DNA of 64,000 bases. It comes from Ascaris suum. Taxonomy: Eukaryota > Nematoda > Chromadorea > Rhabditida > Ascarididae. The first letter of the stretch is position 1; the number at the start of each line of letters is the position of its first letter. The position numbers and the translations under genes are program-made. Where the stretch lies: NCBI GenBank assembly GCA_013433145.1, contig CM024168.1:17127868-17191867 (forward strand), written 5' to 3'. Below the pieces are notes generated by a model. It worked only from the letters and a program-made list of their open reading frames with translations. It was not told the origin of the DNA and searched no databases. Below, piece after piece: positions 11,710 to 26,045 of the stretch.

Positions 11710-12983
11710 CTTTTCAGAATTGTTTCACTTAACGTAGTTTTTAGTTGCCGTCCAAAACTTTGTTGAATATGCTGAAATTGCGCATAAAATTCTGCTATTT
11801 AGTTAAGTTAATTCAACGGAAATAGGAAGTTTCAACGGGACGAGCAAAAAAAAAAAAGAGCTTTCTTTTTTTCTCAAAGAAAATTATTCGAGGAACAATT
11901 TCCTCAAGAATTTCCATATTTTTATGGATAAAATAAAGTTATTTATATGAGTTTTATCAAGGAAGCCATTATGGACAAAACAATAAAAGAGTTACATATG
12001 CAAATATTGTTTCACGAACACATAAAATTATAACTTCCTATAAATCTAACTAAATGAAGCGGCATCAGCACGATGAATTTTATTGGAGAATCTACCTCAC
12101 GAAAGCGACCTCGAAATACCGAAGGTGGAAGTCAAGTCATTAAATATCGATTGAGAACTGAATTGATATGGCGTTGTGTTTCTTTAAGAGACGAAGAATG
12201 TCGAGGAAGAGAGAGAGAAAAGGAAGAAAAGGACATACAAGAATTGGCTTCTGTGTAGGAGCGCACACAATGTCTAACGTGTACAACGTGCGCATAACAA
12301 CGCTAGCCATTTTGCATTAAATAATGCGCATGTTGGATAGATACCGGCTTATTGAAAGGGAACGATCCTCGCATGTCCTATTCATTTTTAATTCATCTAT
12401 GCCAAATTTCATGACAAAAGCGCCGAAAAATATCCGTAACGGTTGGGCAAGCTTTTCAACACAAACGAAAGTATATTCACCTGTCTTATCTCATAATAGA
12501 GAAAATGATAGCACCTTAGGCCATACAGGCTGAACTGGTCGAAGAGAATCGTCGCTTTTGGCTTTTCGATTTGCCACTTATAGCAATATCTGTCTTGAAA
12601 TATTATATTCGATGCTCTCCTTTGTCTATTAAATGCAATATAAAAATTTGCACAAGAGGACGATATGATTTATTCAAACAGTAGTGGTCCTACAAGTGTC
12701 TGATAATAAAATAAAAGGAAATTCCAGACTTATAAACAGGTGGTGAGAGGTAAACACGAAAGGTATGCGTTAGGAGCCGCGACAGTCGGAGTTAGAATAT
12801 AATGATGGTGATATCTGAGAGTGCATTTGGCGGGAAGGGAAATTGATGATATTTGTTGGCGGTTCAGTGTCAGCGTTTGTGCCGGTCGCCTATCCGTTAA
12901 TCGATGTGCAAAATTCAACGCCTCACTTCTCGATGAGGCCAGTTGTCTGTCATGAAGGTCATTACCTCATCGTCACGACAAAA
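11710..12983. other. AT-rich intergenic block with one weak ORF
   Basis: Upstream region of the minus-strand membrane protein gene. It contains a plus-strand frame at 12073-12258 (61 codons, charged, with RKRPRNTEGGSQ and CRGREREKEEKD). That ORF begins with ATG and has unusual length for this composition, but it has no clear splice context and no known domain. The rest is A/T-rich with no recognisable element. Confidence 0.3.
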
Positions 12984-13170
12984 TCTATAAATACCTGACA
13001 TGCAGATTCTATAAATACCTGACATGCAGATTCTATAAATACCTGACATGCAGATTCTATAAATACCTGACATGCAGATTCTATAAATACCTGACATGCA
13101 GATTCTATAAATACCTGACATGCAATTCTATAAATACCTGACATGCAGATCTATAAATACCTGACATGCA
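12984..13170. repeat. 24-bp tandem repeat, about 7.8 copies
   Basis: The unit is TCTATAAATACC followed by TGACATGCAGAT. The first five copies are exact, and later copies lack one base each. Because 24 is a multiple of three, the minus strand reads an artificial octapeptide repeat MSGIYRIC. A TATAAATA core recurs in each unit. Confidence 0.95.
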
Positions 13171-14745
13171 GGTGTAATACACTTATGCATGCACATACCT
13201 TGTGATATGTCCTATCAGATACACACGGGACAACTATGTATGTCGGCGCTAAAATTTTATTATTCAAATGTGATTATATTTGAGCATTTATTTCAAAATA
13301 AGTTGGCAGTATGAACGCAAAAACAACAACAACGAACTTTTCACTCTCATAGCACATTTGAGCAATTGTTTTCTCTTTAAAGTCGACATAGGCAATTTTT
13401 TATGATCGTCGATCGGTTTGTGTTTGAATGTTGAAGAGCTCGACATTCCGATTCTACCAATGTTAGTATCAGCGAATTTATTTTTACTAATTTAGATCTG
13501 AATAGGAACTCAATAAACCAAATTTATTAAGGGAGTAATAACCTTACAATATTATTTGTATAGTATGTAATAAATATAGCGAATGAGAAGTATCACATAA
13601 AATGCAATTCATATCGTATGAAATCGCTCTAAGTAAGCAAATAAACTGCAAAATTGCAAAGAAAAAAATTACAGAATTGCAATTACAAATTGCAATCGTA
13701 TAATAAAACTGTCCACATGAATTCATATTGCAATGTAAATGCTATAAGGAAGATTCATATTTCATTGATGAAGATACATTATTCATCTCAGAAAATCCTT
13801 TAAGAATATTATTAATTAGTATTTGAAATGAATGTTTAAAAATTATACATAATAAAATGCAAACGAGCGATATATTTACTATATCTATAATATCATTGCA
13901 TTAAATTTATACGTAATATCATTGCGTTTAATTGTTTCGAACGCATTTTAATATGCGAACAATTGAAGATGAAATCTAAGAGATATAAGAGGAACAATGA
14001 AAATGATGATTATAATTTTTATCGCTTGAATGAAATTTTAAAAAAAAAAACTTCACAAAATATATTTTTTCAATTTTTTCTTATAATTTTTTTTTTAATG
14101 GATTAAATTAAATATGAATTACAAATAGAATTATTGAGCGTAATTAATATTGATTTTTTCAAAAATTTGCATTTAAATATTTATATATTACATTATATTT
14201 TTATATATTTATATTCGTTTTTTGGAATTTATTAATAACAATCTTTAAAAAAAAAACAATAATATTATTGCTATTTTCTTGTTTTTTGTGAGGAATCTTT
14301 TTCGATGTTTCGATTTCGATTCGATACGTTATTCATTTCAGCCATTGTTAATATTGTCATCACCGTATCGCGATTATTCCTTATACGTTGCCCTCAAAAT
14401 ACATTCATACTTTTATTTTAATGCCTTATGTTCTGATTTACAAATATTGGTTTACCTGCGATTTTATAATTTACTCGATTAGGTAGATACCTTACAGGTG
14501 TTCAAACTACTTGTATTGGTTATCTTATTCAATATTGACCGTGAACGTTTAAAACACTAAAAGTTTCCATATGGAATAACCATAGAAAATATCGAAAATG
14601 TATCGAGTAAAATATATCGGGCTATGCATAGATCCCAATTTATTGGCTAGATATCCGTTCCGGTTTTATATTATACAAATATCTAAGGTAGATGATGGTA
14701 ATGAATTTAGCTAATTTGTTTTTTTTTTTCTTAAGTCAATAAAAA
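13171..14745. other. AT-rich intergenic block
   Basis: Very A/T-rich DNA with poly(A)/poly(T) runs (14041, 14087, 14711) and no coding exon that I could support. On the minus strand an AATAAA at about 14638-14643 lies roughly 100 bp beyond the TAG at 14746-14748 and could end the transcript of the exons just upstream. Confidence 0.5.
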
Positions 14746-15389
14746 CTAACCATCTGGTCCAACATTGTATTTTGACGCATATGTCATCATAGTAGTTATT
14801 TCAGCACGTTTTTCTTCCAATTTTTCCTTATAGACAGATTTTGCTATATGACCCTGTAAATATTTCCAAGAATGACGTCATTTATATTGATGGGTAATAT
14901 TTCCAAGAATGACGTCATTTATATTGATGGGTAATATTTCCAAGAATGACGTCATTTATATTGATGGGTAATATTTCCAAGAATGACGTCATTTATATTG
15001 ATGGGTAGTTTTTTTTTTGCCCATATCCTACAAGTTAATAGTAGAATAAATGCGTAATGTGCCCCGTTAAAATCAACCAGAAAATAATAAAGAAAAAGCA
15101 ACATTAAACTTCAGTAATAGTGAATTCTTCAGCAGATCAGATATATCGTCTATCTCCATTTCCTTCCCTAATAGCCTCAAAAATTTGACAAATATATAAG
15201 ACAGTAAAAGAAAAAAGCGGAAATATCCATCTGTAGGGCTTAGCTCAATGAAATGCGAATCGAAACTAACTTTTATCTCGTCGGACTTAAGATCCAAAAT
15301 TCGCTCATAAAAGGCAACGATCGGATCTTCAAGTATAATCGCCTCTCGTGGTGGATGCATCAATCTATAATCGAATAATTCGTTTAATT
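14746..15389 (-). CDS. C-terminal exons of an unrecognised minus-strand gene
   Basis: Exon 14746-14853 follows the acceptor ATTTACAG and reads GHIAKSVYKEKLEEKRAEIT to YASKYNVGPDG before TAG. The preceding exon ends at 15271 with the donor AAA|GTTAGT and contains LMHPPREAIILEDPIV and AFYERILDLKSDEIK; its 5' edge is uncertain (15364 by a TTATAG acceptor, or up to 15389, where the frame ELNELFDYR stays open). The exons join in phase 0. The intron carries four CRE-like sites. The charged helical C-terminus has no domain I recognise. These exons may belong to the immunoglobulin-domain gene upstream on the same strand, possibly through an extra exon at 15961-16056 (acceptor TTTTTTTTAG, donor G|GTTTCT), but I could not make all phases agree. 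Confidence 0.55.
14861..15008. repeat. 37-bp tandem repeat x4, each with a palindromic TGACGTCA
   Basis: Four near-identical 37-bp units start at 14861, 14898, 14935 and 14972. Each contains AATGACGTCATT, the full palindromic cAMP response element core bound by CREB/ATF bZIP proteins. The array lies inside the intron between exons 15271-15389 and 14746-14853. Confidence 0.95.
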
Positions 15390-15960
15390 CTTCATATTAT
15401 TGTCGAGAATTTCATATATCATCACCTCTAAGAATTTATATATTAATCATCCACTACATGAAAAAATTTCATCAGATGCGCGATAGCTAAAGATTTTCAT
15501 CAATTTCTTTTGAAAAACCGCAAAAATTCCACCAAACGGGGCATTCGATTTTCGGTTTAATTTTGAGTTGTCTTTCCAAAATTACTCAAAAATGTAAACT
15601 TATTGAAACATTTTAGTACACCTGATCATAGTTTTGCATTTTTATTGATCTTAAGATGACCTCTTATATTTGAGACAAAAATTTATTTCGTTGGGAGTGA
15701 ACTTTTTTTTTAGAGATTATATCAATGACGAAAAATATGATTACTTTTATCGGATGCTATTCAATTTTTACTTATTACTTCGTTATTAATGAGTGCTATA
15801 ATCGTATTGTTGATATTATGTTGATATTAGGTTCACTACAACTATGTCCTCGTTCAAGTTGAGTCTCAGAAATTTCAACGATCACCTAGACGCTTTTTAG
15901 CCTAGGCAAATGTTATCGACGTGGTTTGCTTTTCAATTTAAAAATAATTTAATAAGAAAC

Positions 15961-16056
15961 CAGGAAACGTTTTTTTTAAAGACGATATGATGTTGATAGA
16001 GAAATTCACTTCGGTTTCCTCTATCAATTTTATCAGCAAATGTTTTAGCGATGATG
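15961..16056 (-). CDS. Possible internal exon, minus strand
   Basis: The strong acceptor CTCTCTTTTTTTTTAG precedes 96 bases open in two frames. The frame that starts in phase 1 reads SSLKHLLIKLIEETEVNF then SINIISSLKKTFP before the donor G|GTTTCT. That phase would fit the exon whose frame begins ELNELFDYR at 15389. No family is recognised. The exon is offered because splice signals and an open frame coincide; the linkage is inference. Confidence 0.3.
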
Positions 16057-16907
16057 CTAAAAAAAAAGAGAGCTGAATGACGATTTTCAACACTTTTTTT
16101 TAGTGGAATTTTAGTGGGAAAATCCATAAAATGCAAAAAGATATTACTTAATAATTTTTGAAATTTTATGTTTTTTTTTATTTCCACCGGAAAACTGTAG
16201 AATTTTTTTTTCATTCTTTTATAAGGGAATACTTAACAAAAGTCAACGAAGCTAGTTAATACGAGATGGACGAGGTGAACGTTTACCTGAATATAATAGC
16301 AAAGAGAATAATTGGTAGAGAGAATAGCGCTGCAATTATATAATTATAAATACCTTTGATTACACCTTCCTATAAATAATTATAATATTAGGAGAGAGAT
16401 TTTTGAAAAAATTATGGAAAAAAGAAATAATCGAAATAATCAAAGTATGATTTATTGCTTTCTTACAATGAAGAAAATATTATATATGAGCATCTTAGAA
16501 GAGCGTTATTGAATACATAATAATAATATAAATCAATACAACAATTGAGAGGGGTTATTTCAAAAGGGGTTATCTCTTTTCTTTCTCCTTCCAAATAATC
16601 GAATATAGTTAACGATTGACTTGAACAATTTTAAAAAAGTCTTTCATAACAAATCTATTTTCATTGCATTTTAGAATATTGATCATTATTGTTGATCATT
16701 TAGAATATTGATCATTATTCATTGCAGTATTGACCACAATGAATTGATCATTATTGCAAATATAATAAAGAACGAAGATATGATCATTATTGAAATGTAA
16801 TTAATGATTAGATGATTTTAATAAGAATTTTCTTAACAGGTAATTGAAACAACAGCATATTAAAAAGCTCTACTAATAAAAAATAATAGTAAAAATAAAT
16901 GAATGAA

Positions 16908-18386
<1,479 letters not shown>

Positions 18387-18817
18387 CCTTTTTTTTGCTT
18401 TCTTCTCTTGCTCTTTCTTCTTTCGACGTTCTTTTAGGCGCCTTTTTATCGAATTAGGTAGTGAAGATTTGTGTTTCTTCTCTTTTCTTCAATGTTGATT
18501 TTATTAATGAAGTTCAATGAGATTATCGGAAGGGGTTATAGTCAGACCAATAAAAAAAATAAATGTTTGGATGGGAATATAAGAGAGGTACCAATAAAAA
18601 CAGCACAGATAATAGTTGCACTGCACTCTTCACGAAAACGATCACCTCAGTTAATCCCTTTTTCCGTTTATGAATGAAAATAACTTCGTTTAGTTCGACA
18701 ATCAATAGCACACTTGTAATATTACCTGGCTTTAGTTATTGTAGTTTTTTGACTTATGTCATGCGGTAAATATACCTACGGTAAATATACAAAATCCTAT
18801 CATACAGTAAAAGCGCT

Positions 18818-19101
18818 TCAAATTTCGCTAAGTTTGTCGAAGAGTTCCTTGAGTAGGTCGGTTTCAGTCTCACTTGAAAAACGCAACAAATATGATTTAA
18901 GCGAACTTACTTCGCATATTTTTGCACGGGTGGACATTGTCCACTAAGAACCTTTTTGTCATATTCGGTTGGCTCAAGAATTGCACATTCCATCAACTGT
19001 AAACGACTGAATGAAACAGTTTTATTGTTTTTCGAGCTTTCCACTTGCCATCGTCCATCTATAATAAATAGCGACAATACCATTAAGAGATCACCCCGCA
19101 T
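18818..19101 (-). CDS. Small secreted protein, two exons
   Basis: The ATG at 19101 opens MRGDLLMVLSLFII, a short signal-peptide-like N-terminus, then WQVESSKNNKTVSFSRLQLM, two cysteines (MECAILEP, SGQCPPVQKY) and, after a 38-bp intron (18873-18910, donor AA|GTAAGT, acceptor TTTTTCAAG), the acidic C-terminus ETETDLLKELFDKLSEI ending at TGA 18818. Exons are 18911-19101 and 18818-18872, giving 81 residues. Without splicing the frame stops after KYAK. An alternative reading uses the TATTATAG acceptor at about 19062 as an internal exon start. No family is recognised. It lies about 430 bp upstream of the Ig-domain ATG on the same strand, so co-transcription is possible but not shown. Confidence 0.55.
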
Positions 19102-21135
19102 CGTTGCATTCAATCACCAAACACTGACGTTAGACTTATTCAAATATGTTCTCGTCAATTAGTTACAATATCTATATTCATTGCAAATTTCCAAACTTTC
19201 GCAAATTTTTCCAAAGAAACATATCACGACTCTATCGTAGATCTTTTGTATGTGCTCATGTCGGTGTCTGTCTGTACGTCTGTTCAGTATTTTTAGCCCA
19301 CAAAACAAAAAGCTATAGCTAAGAAATTCATTTCACGTTATAGGATATGCTATGTTTATTCATTCGGATCGATCATTAATAAGTCGTTGAGAGTTTTATA
19401 GCTATATTGTAAAATTTCAGGATCAAGTTTCCCTCCGGGATCAAATCTATCAAATTTGCCTGGTGGATGCTACCCAAAAAAAGCTCTGTTCTATAAAATA
19501 ATACGCGAATAATACGTCAATTGCTCATTCGTTAGCGTTAAGAAGAATTAAATTCTTCGTTACGAATAGAGAAAATTGCAACCCCCCCCCCCCCACATAT
19601 TTCACAGATGTTTTCTGGACTAACCACTGCCTCATTTCTATTTCTCTCTCTCTTTTTTTTTTTTTTTAAATCATAATAGAGGATTCTCGTCCAGAATTTC
19701 CTTTTCATTCTTCGTTAATTTTGCATTGCAATCTTTTCAAAGATATAATACATCATTTGCTGATGCGCTAACTAATAACAACTTGACACAGAATGTCGCT
19801 GTACTAACTGGTACTAACAGGTCGCAACTTTCCACAGATACTACTGCAATAACTGATACTACTAACTGATAGAATATTATTTGCATATATTGGAAGCAAT
19901 TTTTGGTCTAAGTAGATCAATTGCTTGCAATAATACGCTTTATTCGATAAGAAATCGCCTTTTAACGTTCTCGATAATGATTCGTAGTGTCATTGTATAG
20001 GTTGATGCTCGAGTGATACATGCCATAAATGGCGTAGTGATGAAATTGTTTTTCATTTTTGCGTCTTCTTTAACAAGGTAATTTTTATTGTTTTTTTACC
20101 TTGTTTAGGCGTTTATATATCAATATCTGTTGCCTCTTTATTATATTATCAATTTGTTGCGTATATTCGGATCGATAACGAAAATAATCGTTAATGGATA
20201 TTGTTATGCAATTATATATTAGTACGATAAACTACACCTCTATATGAAGTGTAATATATTTGCAGATATGATTGAATAGCTATTAACGAGATTATTGAAA
20301 ATACTTAATGCCTAATATTTAATTTGAGCTTTAATTTAATAGTGTTTTAAAAAAAAAAAGCATTATCGATAATGAAATCATCCCAAACAACAAGTCTAGC
20401 GCATTATAGTGCTTTTTGCAAATAATACTACGATAAAGAGCAACTTAATACTATAATGTATTGGCTGGTTTATGAAAAATGCAATATTCCACAATGAATC
20501 TGCATGGTTGTGTTATTTTCATCTTTGTGCATTTATGCAAATTTGCAGCACCAATGTACACATTATGATGGTGTCGGCGTGTGTATGTCTGTCTGTTGAG
20601 TCTGTCTATTGAACAATTTCAATTCGAGAAGCATTGAAAATGAAGTAATAAAATTTTTAAGACACGTCATATTCTCATAGATGGCTATCGATAGCAATTT
20701 TCAAGTGATAGAGTTCATATAAAAACGTTCATATGCAAAGTAGAATGCCAAAAAAAAAAACGTTAAATTGATATGATTAGATGGATCGATTAAATATAAA
20801 TGCATTATTTCATATATTTATTAAGTTTTTGTAAGTTATAAAAGTAGTTAGTCAAGTAAGAGGAATGCAAAAAAAAAGCGTTTATCGCATTAGTTTATTT
20901 GATATATCTCTAGAAAAAGGATACACATAGTTTGATTAGAGGGAGTTGTCATCTTTTAAGCTAAGAAAAAAAAAATTTAAATAAAAGAAACGTTCGGAAA
21001 ATTTCCTTATTAACATAAGGGAAATGAATAAAAATTCAAATGACGAGCGAATCATATCGATAAACATTTTGATGTTTTATTTCTACGACAAATACAAACG
21101 ACAAAGATGTTATTGCTTGTAGCTTTTCTTTTTTT
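19102..21135. other. AT-rich intergenic block
   Basis: Contains a C homopolymer at about 19582-19594, a CTCTCTC/T-rich run near 19645, and poly(A) runs, but no exon I could support. Confidence 0.5.
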
Positions 21136-21240
21136 GTCGGCGATTGTCGTTCCCTTTTTTTGTCGGCGATTGTCGTTCCCTTTTTTGTCGGCGATTGTCG
21201 TTCCTTTTTTTGTCGGCGGATGTCGTTTCCTTTCTTGTCC
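21136..21240. repeat. 25-26 bp tandem repeat x4 (GTCGGCGATTGTCGTTCC plus T-run)
   Basis: Four units of GTCGGCGATTGTCGTTCC are separated by T6-T7 runs; the fourth is diverged (GCGGATGTCGTTTCC). The array produces overlapping spurious frames on both strands. Confidence 0.9.
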
Positions 21241-24200
21241 TCCGTATTGTGTTTGTCACAGATGGAGGGAAAGAGTGAGGAAGCTAAACTCCCATACCCG
21301 CTATCTATACGCATTAACATTCACCATTTTTTTTCTGTCTTTCTTTTTTTTTTTAATGTAATAAAGACGTAAAGAAGTTTTTTTCCTGCAGAACATAGCA
21401 AATGAAAAAAAAAATGCAAATTTCTTCAAAAATTATTCTCAATTAGAAATTCGCTATTCTCCTAAATATTGTCGTCATGCCTATTCTTTTATTCGCTAAA
21501 AAAATCATTTGGACATTTTGTACTTCGCAATTTTTTCGCTCTAAATTTCCTCAACGCAATATATGTAGAATCATTCAACTGTATTTTCTCGTTTTCGTTT
21601 TTTTTTAATCTTCAATAAAAATCTTGAGACACTCTTCCATAATTAGTGCTAAACCTTTATTAAACCTAATTTCAATAAATCATCGATAATTCGATCGGTC
21701 TTTTAAACGTATATTTCAATTTTAAATTTGCATTGATTTAGCGCGCCGCTCATCCAATTCAATAATTTGTTTGCACACTTTGTATTATCATGAGCACATT
21801 TCTTTGTTATTCGAGAGGCATTTATTTCCAGTGTTTTCATTCTCTGAAGTTTACTGAAAATAAGTTGACCACTTATTTGATGGCAAGAAGAAGATTGTAT
21901 CATCTAGTTAGGCATAGGCTTATTCGAGCATCATATAATCCACTTGGCTCACTGTCGCTTCGTTCAGCCCTAACCTCTTTGCATACCTGTAATTTCGCAG
22001 AGATTTTCAAAAGTGATAGGTACTAACAGAGAACTGAAATAAATACTTGAAGCATTTGATGCTATATTTAGTTGGTTAGGCAACTAGGAGAACGTCCATC
22101 TAGTTGAAATTCCATCAGATATGCAAATTCGAACCGCATATCAATTACGTAAGCGATTACAGCGATCAAATTCGAGCTGAGCATGTAGACCGATTAGTGC
22201 ACATAGCATGCATAATTCTCTTTTCTCTTCTATTTCTTCGGAAGTCTTTGGCCAAAATTGGCCAAAATTTGCCATTATGCGGTTGTCTGAAGCGAATTTA
22301 GAACGTTAAAAGTTTTGTTCTTTTTAGTGTTTTTTTTTTCTATGGTATTCTTAATGCAGATATTTATTTTTGCTATAAGCTATAATTGTGCTTACTTCAC
22401 GACAAGTTTTATTCATGTGTACTGTTTAACTTTTCCTATCGATGGAGGAGGGATTGGAAAGTTATCCGCACATTCCTTTATTTTCCCTCCCACTTCCTCC
22501 CCCTCCCCCTCCCATTTTGGGAAGCACGAATCGGCGAATGAAACAAATGATTTTATTTATTGCTCTACGAAATTTACTAATATTTACATATTAATAGAAT
22601 AGCTCAAATAGTTTATAAATGGAAAAGAAGCATTTGATGAATTATTGTTTTTTTCTTTGAGTTTATTTTTATTGTTTTGTTAGACTCACATATTATTTAT
22701 GTTGATTTCGTTTTCTCAATTCACATTTCAAGAGGTACATGTTGGTTGCTGATTGTTTTTCCTAGTGTTGAATGAAAATAGACTTGTTGTTTCCTATTTT
22801 GATGGCAACAATCGTTTATAGCATTTCGCATTGAAAAGATAGTTGATCTTCAAGCTAATTCTATCGGCGGGATCAAATACACATGCGGAATATAGAGTAT
22901 ATATTAGTGTTTTAGTGTAAGTTTTCAATGAATTTTTCTAATAAAGCTTGAATATCTAAAATGAAATATTTGAAGCGTAAAAATGATATAGCTTGGATAT
23001 TGCGCTCAGAGAATGACAAAGTACCATCGTTTTCTTAACGTCGTAGAGTGCTCTAAATTCTTCCCATTATTCTTCTGATTTGTTCTAGAAGAGTCAACAC
23101 ATCATTCGCATCTTCTTCTTCCATGTCAAGTAACCGAACTAGTTTTATAAATTTTTATACATTGAGTGATAATTTAAAAAAAATAAAAATTCATATAACA
23201 CTTCTTTGGTTCTTCGAGTGAATAGATACGCAACTTTTTTTGTGATTATGCACTTATTATCTCATTATTTCTAAAACGTCGAAAATTTGATGGCAATAGC
23301 AAATTTGAAAACAACCGCATTACATCTCATAAGGGATGCTTTAGCGCCTGTTAAAATGAGCATGTTTTCGAAGAAGTAATAAAAGTGGTGCGTGGTTTTC
23401 GCAAGCGAATTGTCTCTTGCAAACCTTTTCGAAGTCGGATACGAATTGCCAATTTCGCATGAGAATCTGACAACTCGCAAGCGAATTCACTATCGGATGT
23501 CTAGATACACTCTATGCTCGCATCGAAGCAATAAACTTTTGCATGCGAATATGTATTATAATGAAGAGTAAAATGTTACACGCTTGCAATCTGTAAGCTT
23601 ATGCAGCGATTAGTAATGTGTTTCAATTAATTTCACAATCGTTGCAGTCCTATGAATGTCGTCTCCATTTCCTTCTATTTCCCTTTTTCTTTTGTGAGCA
23701 TTGAGCATTCTTGAGAAAGAGTTAGGTGGAGAGGTGGGGGTCGTCTATGAGTCGCTAATTTGCGTCACACTTTTCTCGATCCTCTTAATTGACTGTCAAA
23801 ATGTCTCGTCATCAAAATAAAATGTGCACTGAAGAAGGTTCCTCATGTTACCGACGTCAATAGAGCCGTGAAGAATGCCACAAGAATTGGCACAATATGC
23901 ATCCCTACTGGATTTTGCATCCAAATCAACAACTCAGTCGAAATTTTAAGAATGGCGATAACGTGATCAAACATATGCAATATTGCATTTGTTTATAATG
24001 GATCTCAACGAGCCATAGTAAAAGTTAGTGCAAAAGATAAATCTGTAGTTTTTGTTGCAACCACTAGATTTTTAAGTTCGAGCTTTGCGCTTGAAAATGC
24101 CATATAGATAGACACTCATGAACGTCTCTATCTATGGATATGATCTTGCCTCAACGTATTACAAATATGAATTTGCAAAGTAATACAAAAATTTTCAACG

Positions 24201-24819
24201 AATGCAATAAATCGTCACTATTTGTTAAGCTTTCTAGTGCTTATATGAGCAATAAACATACGATAAGATTTTATGTTTATTTAGCGTTTAATAGTCCTTA
24301 GTGGTAAATTTTATTGTAGCTCAAAGAATAATTTCCGCTTAGCAATCATATTTCTATTGAGGTACCTCATAGGTGGCTTATTTCTATAGACGAATAGCAT
24401 AAATCAACGAGAAAAACTGCCGTTGAATTACTTGCATTATTTGTGCATTATAATGTCATATTCTATAGGTGCATTTCTTTAAGTGGTGTGTGTGTATGCA
24501 ATTTTTGATTGCAAAGAATGCCGCAGATCAATGGGACAAGAAAACGTCTTTTTTTCGATGTGCATTTTAAGTTTGCAACGGGTAATGCAAACATTGCAAT
24601 TACAATTGTTTGATTTACAGCGGCGTTGATCAAATTCATTGAGTTGATTGAGTTGGCGTCGATTCTTTTCGAAATGAAACTAGTTTTTTTATACTTAGCG
24701 TGCGGTATGCACCTATCGGTAAAATATTGCTTTCAAAAAAAAAAAATTCCAAGTATTTGAATTTGTTTATGGCATATTTTGAAGTTGTATGATTTACGAG
24801 TGGAGGTTTTCGATCGACG

Positions 24820-24902
24820 AAGGGAAAAGAGGGGGAGAGGGGGGAGGGCGAATCGGAACGTGGTTTGTCAACATGACCCCTCCCTCCCCTCCCCCCTCCT
24901 CC
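24820..24902. repeat. Purine tract followed by complementary pyrimidine tract
   Basis: A GGGAAAAGAGGGGGAGAGG-type purine run (24820-24848) is followed 28 bases later by a CCCTCCCTCCCCTCC-type pyrimidine run (24877-24902). They can pair as an imperfect hairpin and are candidates for triplex or quadruplex structure. Confidence 0.7.
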
Positions 24903-25960
24903 GACAAAAAATTTGGACGAGTGTTGCCGGATAGGGATCCGGATGCGGACCGGTCGACATTGGTCCGGATGTGGATTGCACGCCAAATTATTTCGAAAAG
25001 ATAAATCAATATTGCTAAGATGCAAGAATATTTTCCTTCCCATAAACGATTAGGTAGGAAGAATATAAAAGCGTTTTTCGACACTTTAAATTTCATTCGG
25101 AAAATTATGCAGCGATTAATTTTGTAAATTTTTAAATTTTGCATAAAACGAATCAAAACTATATTTCCCTCTCTAAATAACCCATAAGTTTGATTAAACT
25201 ATACTTATACTTATAATATTTAAGTCTATTTATAATAATATAATATATCTATAATGTTTATATACTTATCTATATAATAATTTATATACTTATCTATAAT
25301 GATAGTATATTTATAATATAATTATCTATAATATTCTTTAATTTTCGAAAATAATTGGCACTAAAAATTTATTCCACTTAAGTCGATCGCATATAATGAT
25401 ATTGATTATTGTAGAATATTGCATTGTTAAAAGAGTAAAGATAAGAACGGATAGGTGATAAGATTAATAAAACATAACATTTAGTTACTTCTTTTTTATT
25501 TACCCGTTTAATAGAAGTTCTCATTGCAATATAATCTCTAAAATATGCATTTTGCACGATGTAATACCATTGAATTCTTAATTTGCATTAATTGTACAAT
25601 GCACGCGTTCCGTGCCTGTATTTATTAACGTTGTTTGATAAGTGGAGAGCAAATAAAAGAACGAGTGGGCAATTTAGAAAGTAAAAATAGCACAATTATA
25701 GAGAAATAAAAATACTGATAGAAATAAACTATAAATTTTGTTGGAAAATATAATAGTATTTATAGATATTTATACAATATAGAGAATAAAAAATGTTTAT
25801 AAAGAATAATGCAAACAAATGTCGAGTTATTAGAAAGTTGTAAATGCAAGCTAAAGTATAGAAAAAATAGCATGAAACATGAGTAGAGCATTTTTATTTC
25901 GATGAAAATAAATCATATAGGAAAATTTTAATCAAGAAAATTTTGATCAAGAACAATCAT

Positions 25961-26045
25961 TTATTTATTTATTTATTTACTCATTTATTTACTTGTTTAT
26001 TTATTTATTTGTTTATTTATTTGTTTATTTATTTATTTGTTTATT
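25961..26045. repeat. (TTTA)n/(TTTG)n microsatellite
   Basis: About 85 bp of TTTA units mixed with TTTG and TTTAC variants. The FIYLFIYLF frame across it is an artefact. Confidence 0.95.

Noticed and set aside
12915..13144. MSGIYRIC repeat ORFs as a repeat protein gene
   Set aside because: Frame is kept open only because the DNA repeat is 24 bp; no promoter, signal peptide or splice evidence.
15933..16214. 93-codon minus ORF as a whole exon
   Set aside because: Its frame differs from the one that splices sensibly from the same acceptor; only 15961-16056 is kept as a candidate.
24636..25156. Overlapping 120-135 codon minus ORFs
   Set aside because: They owe their length to the purine/pyrimidine tracts (runs of G, P and R) and show no domain.
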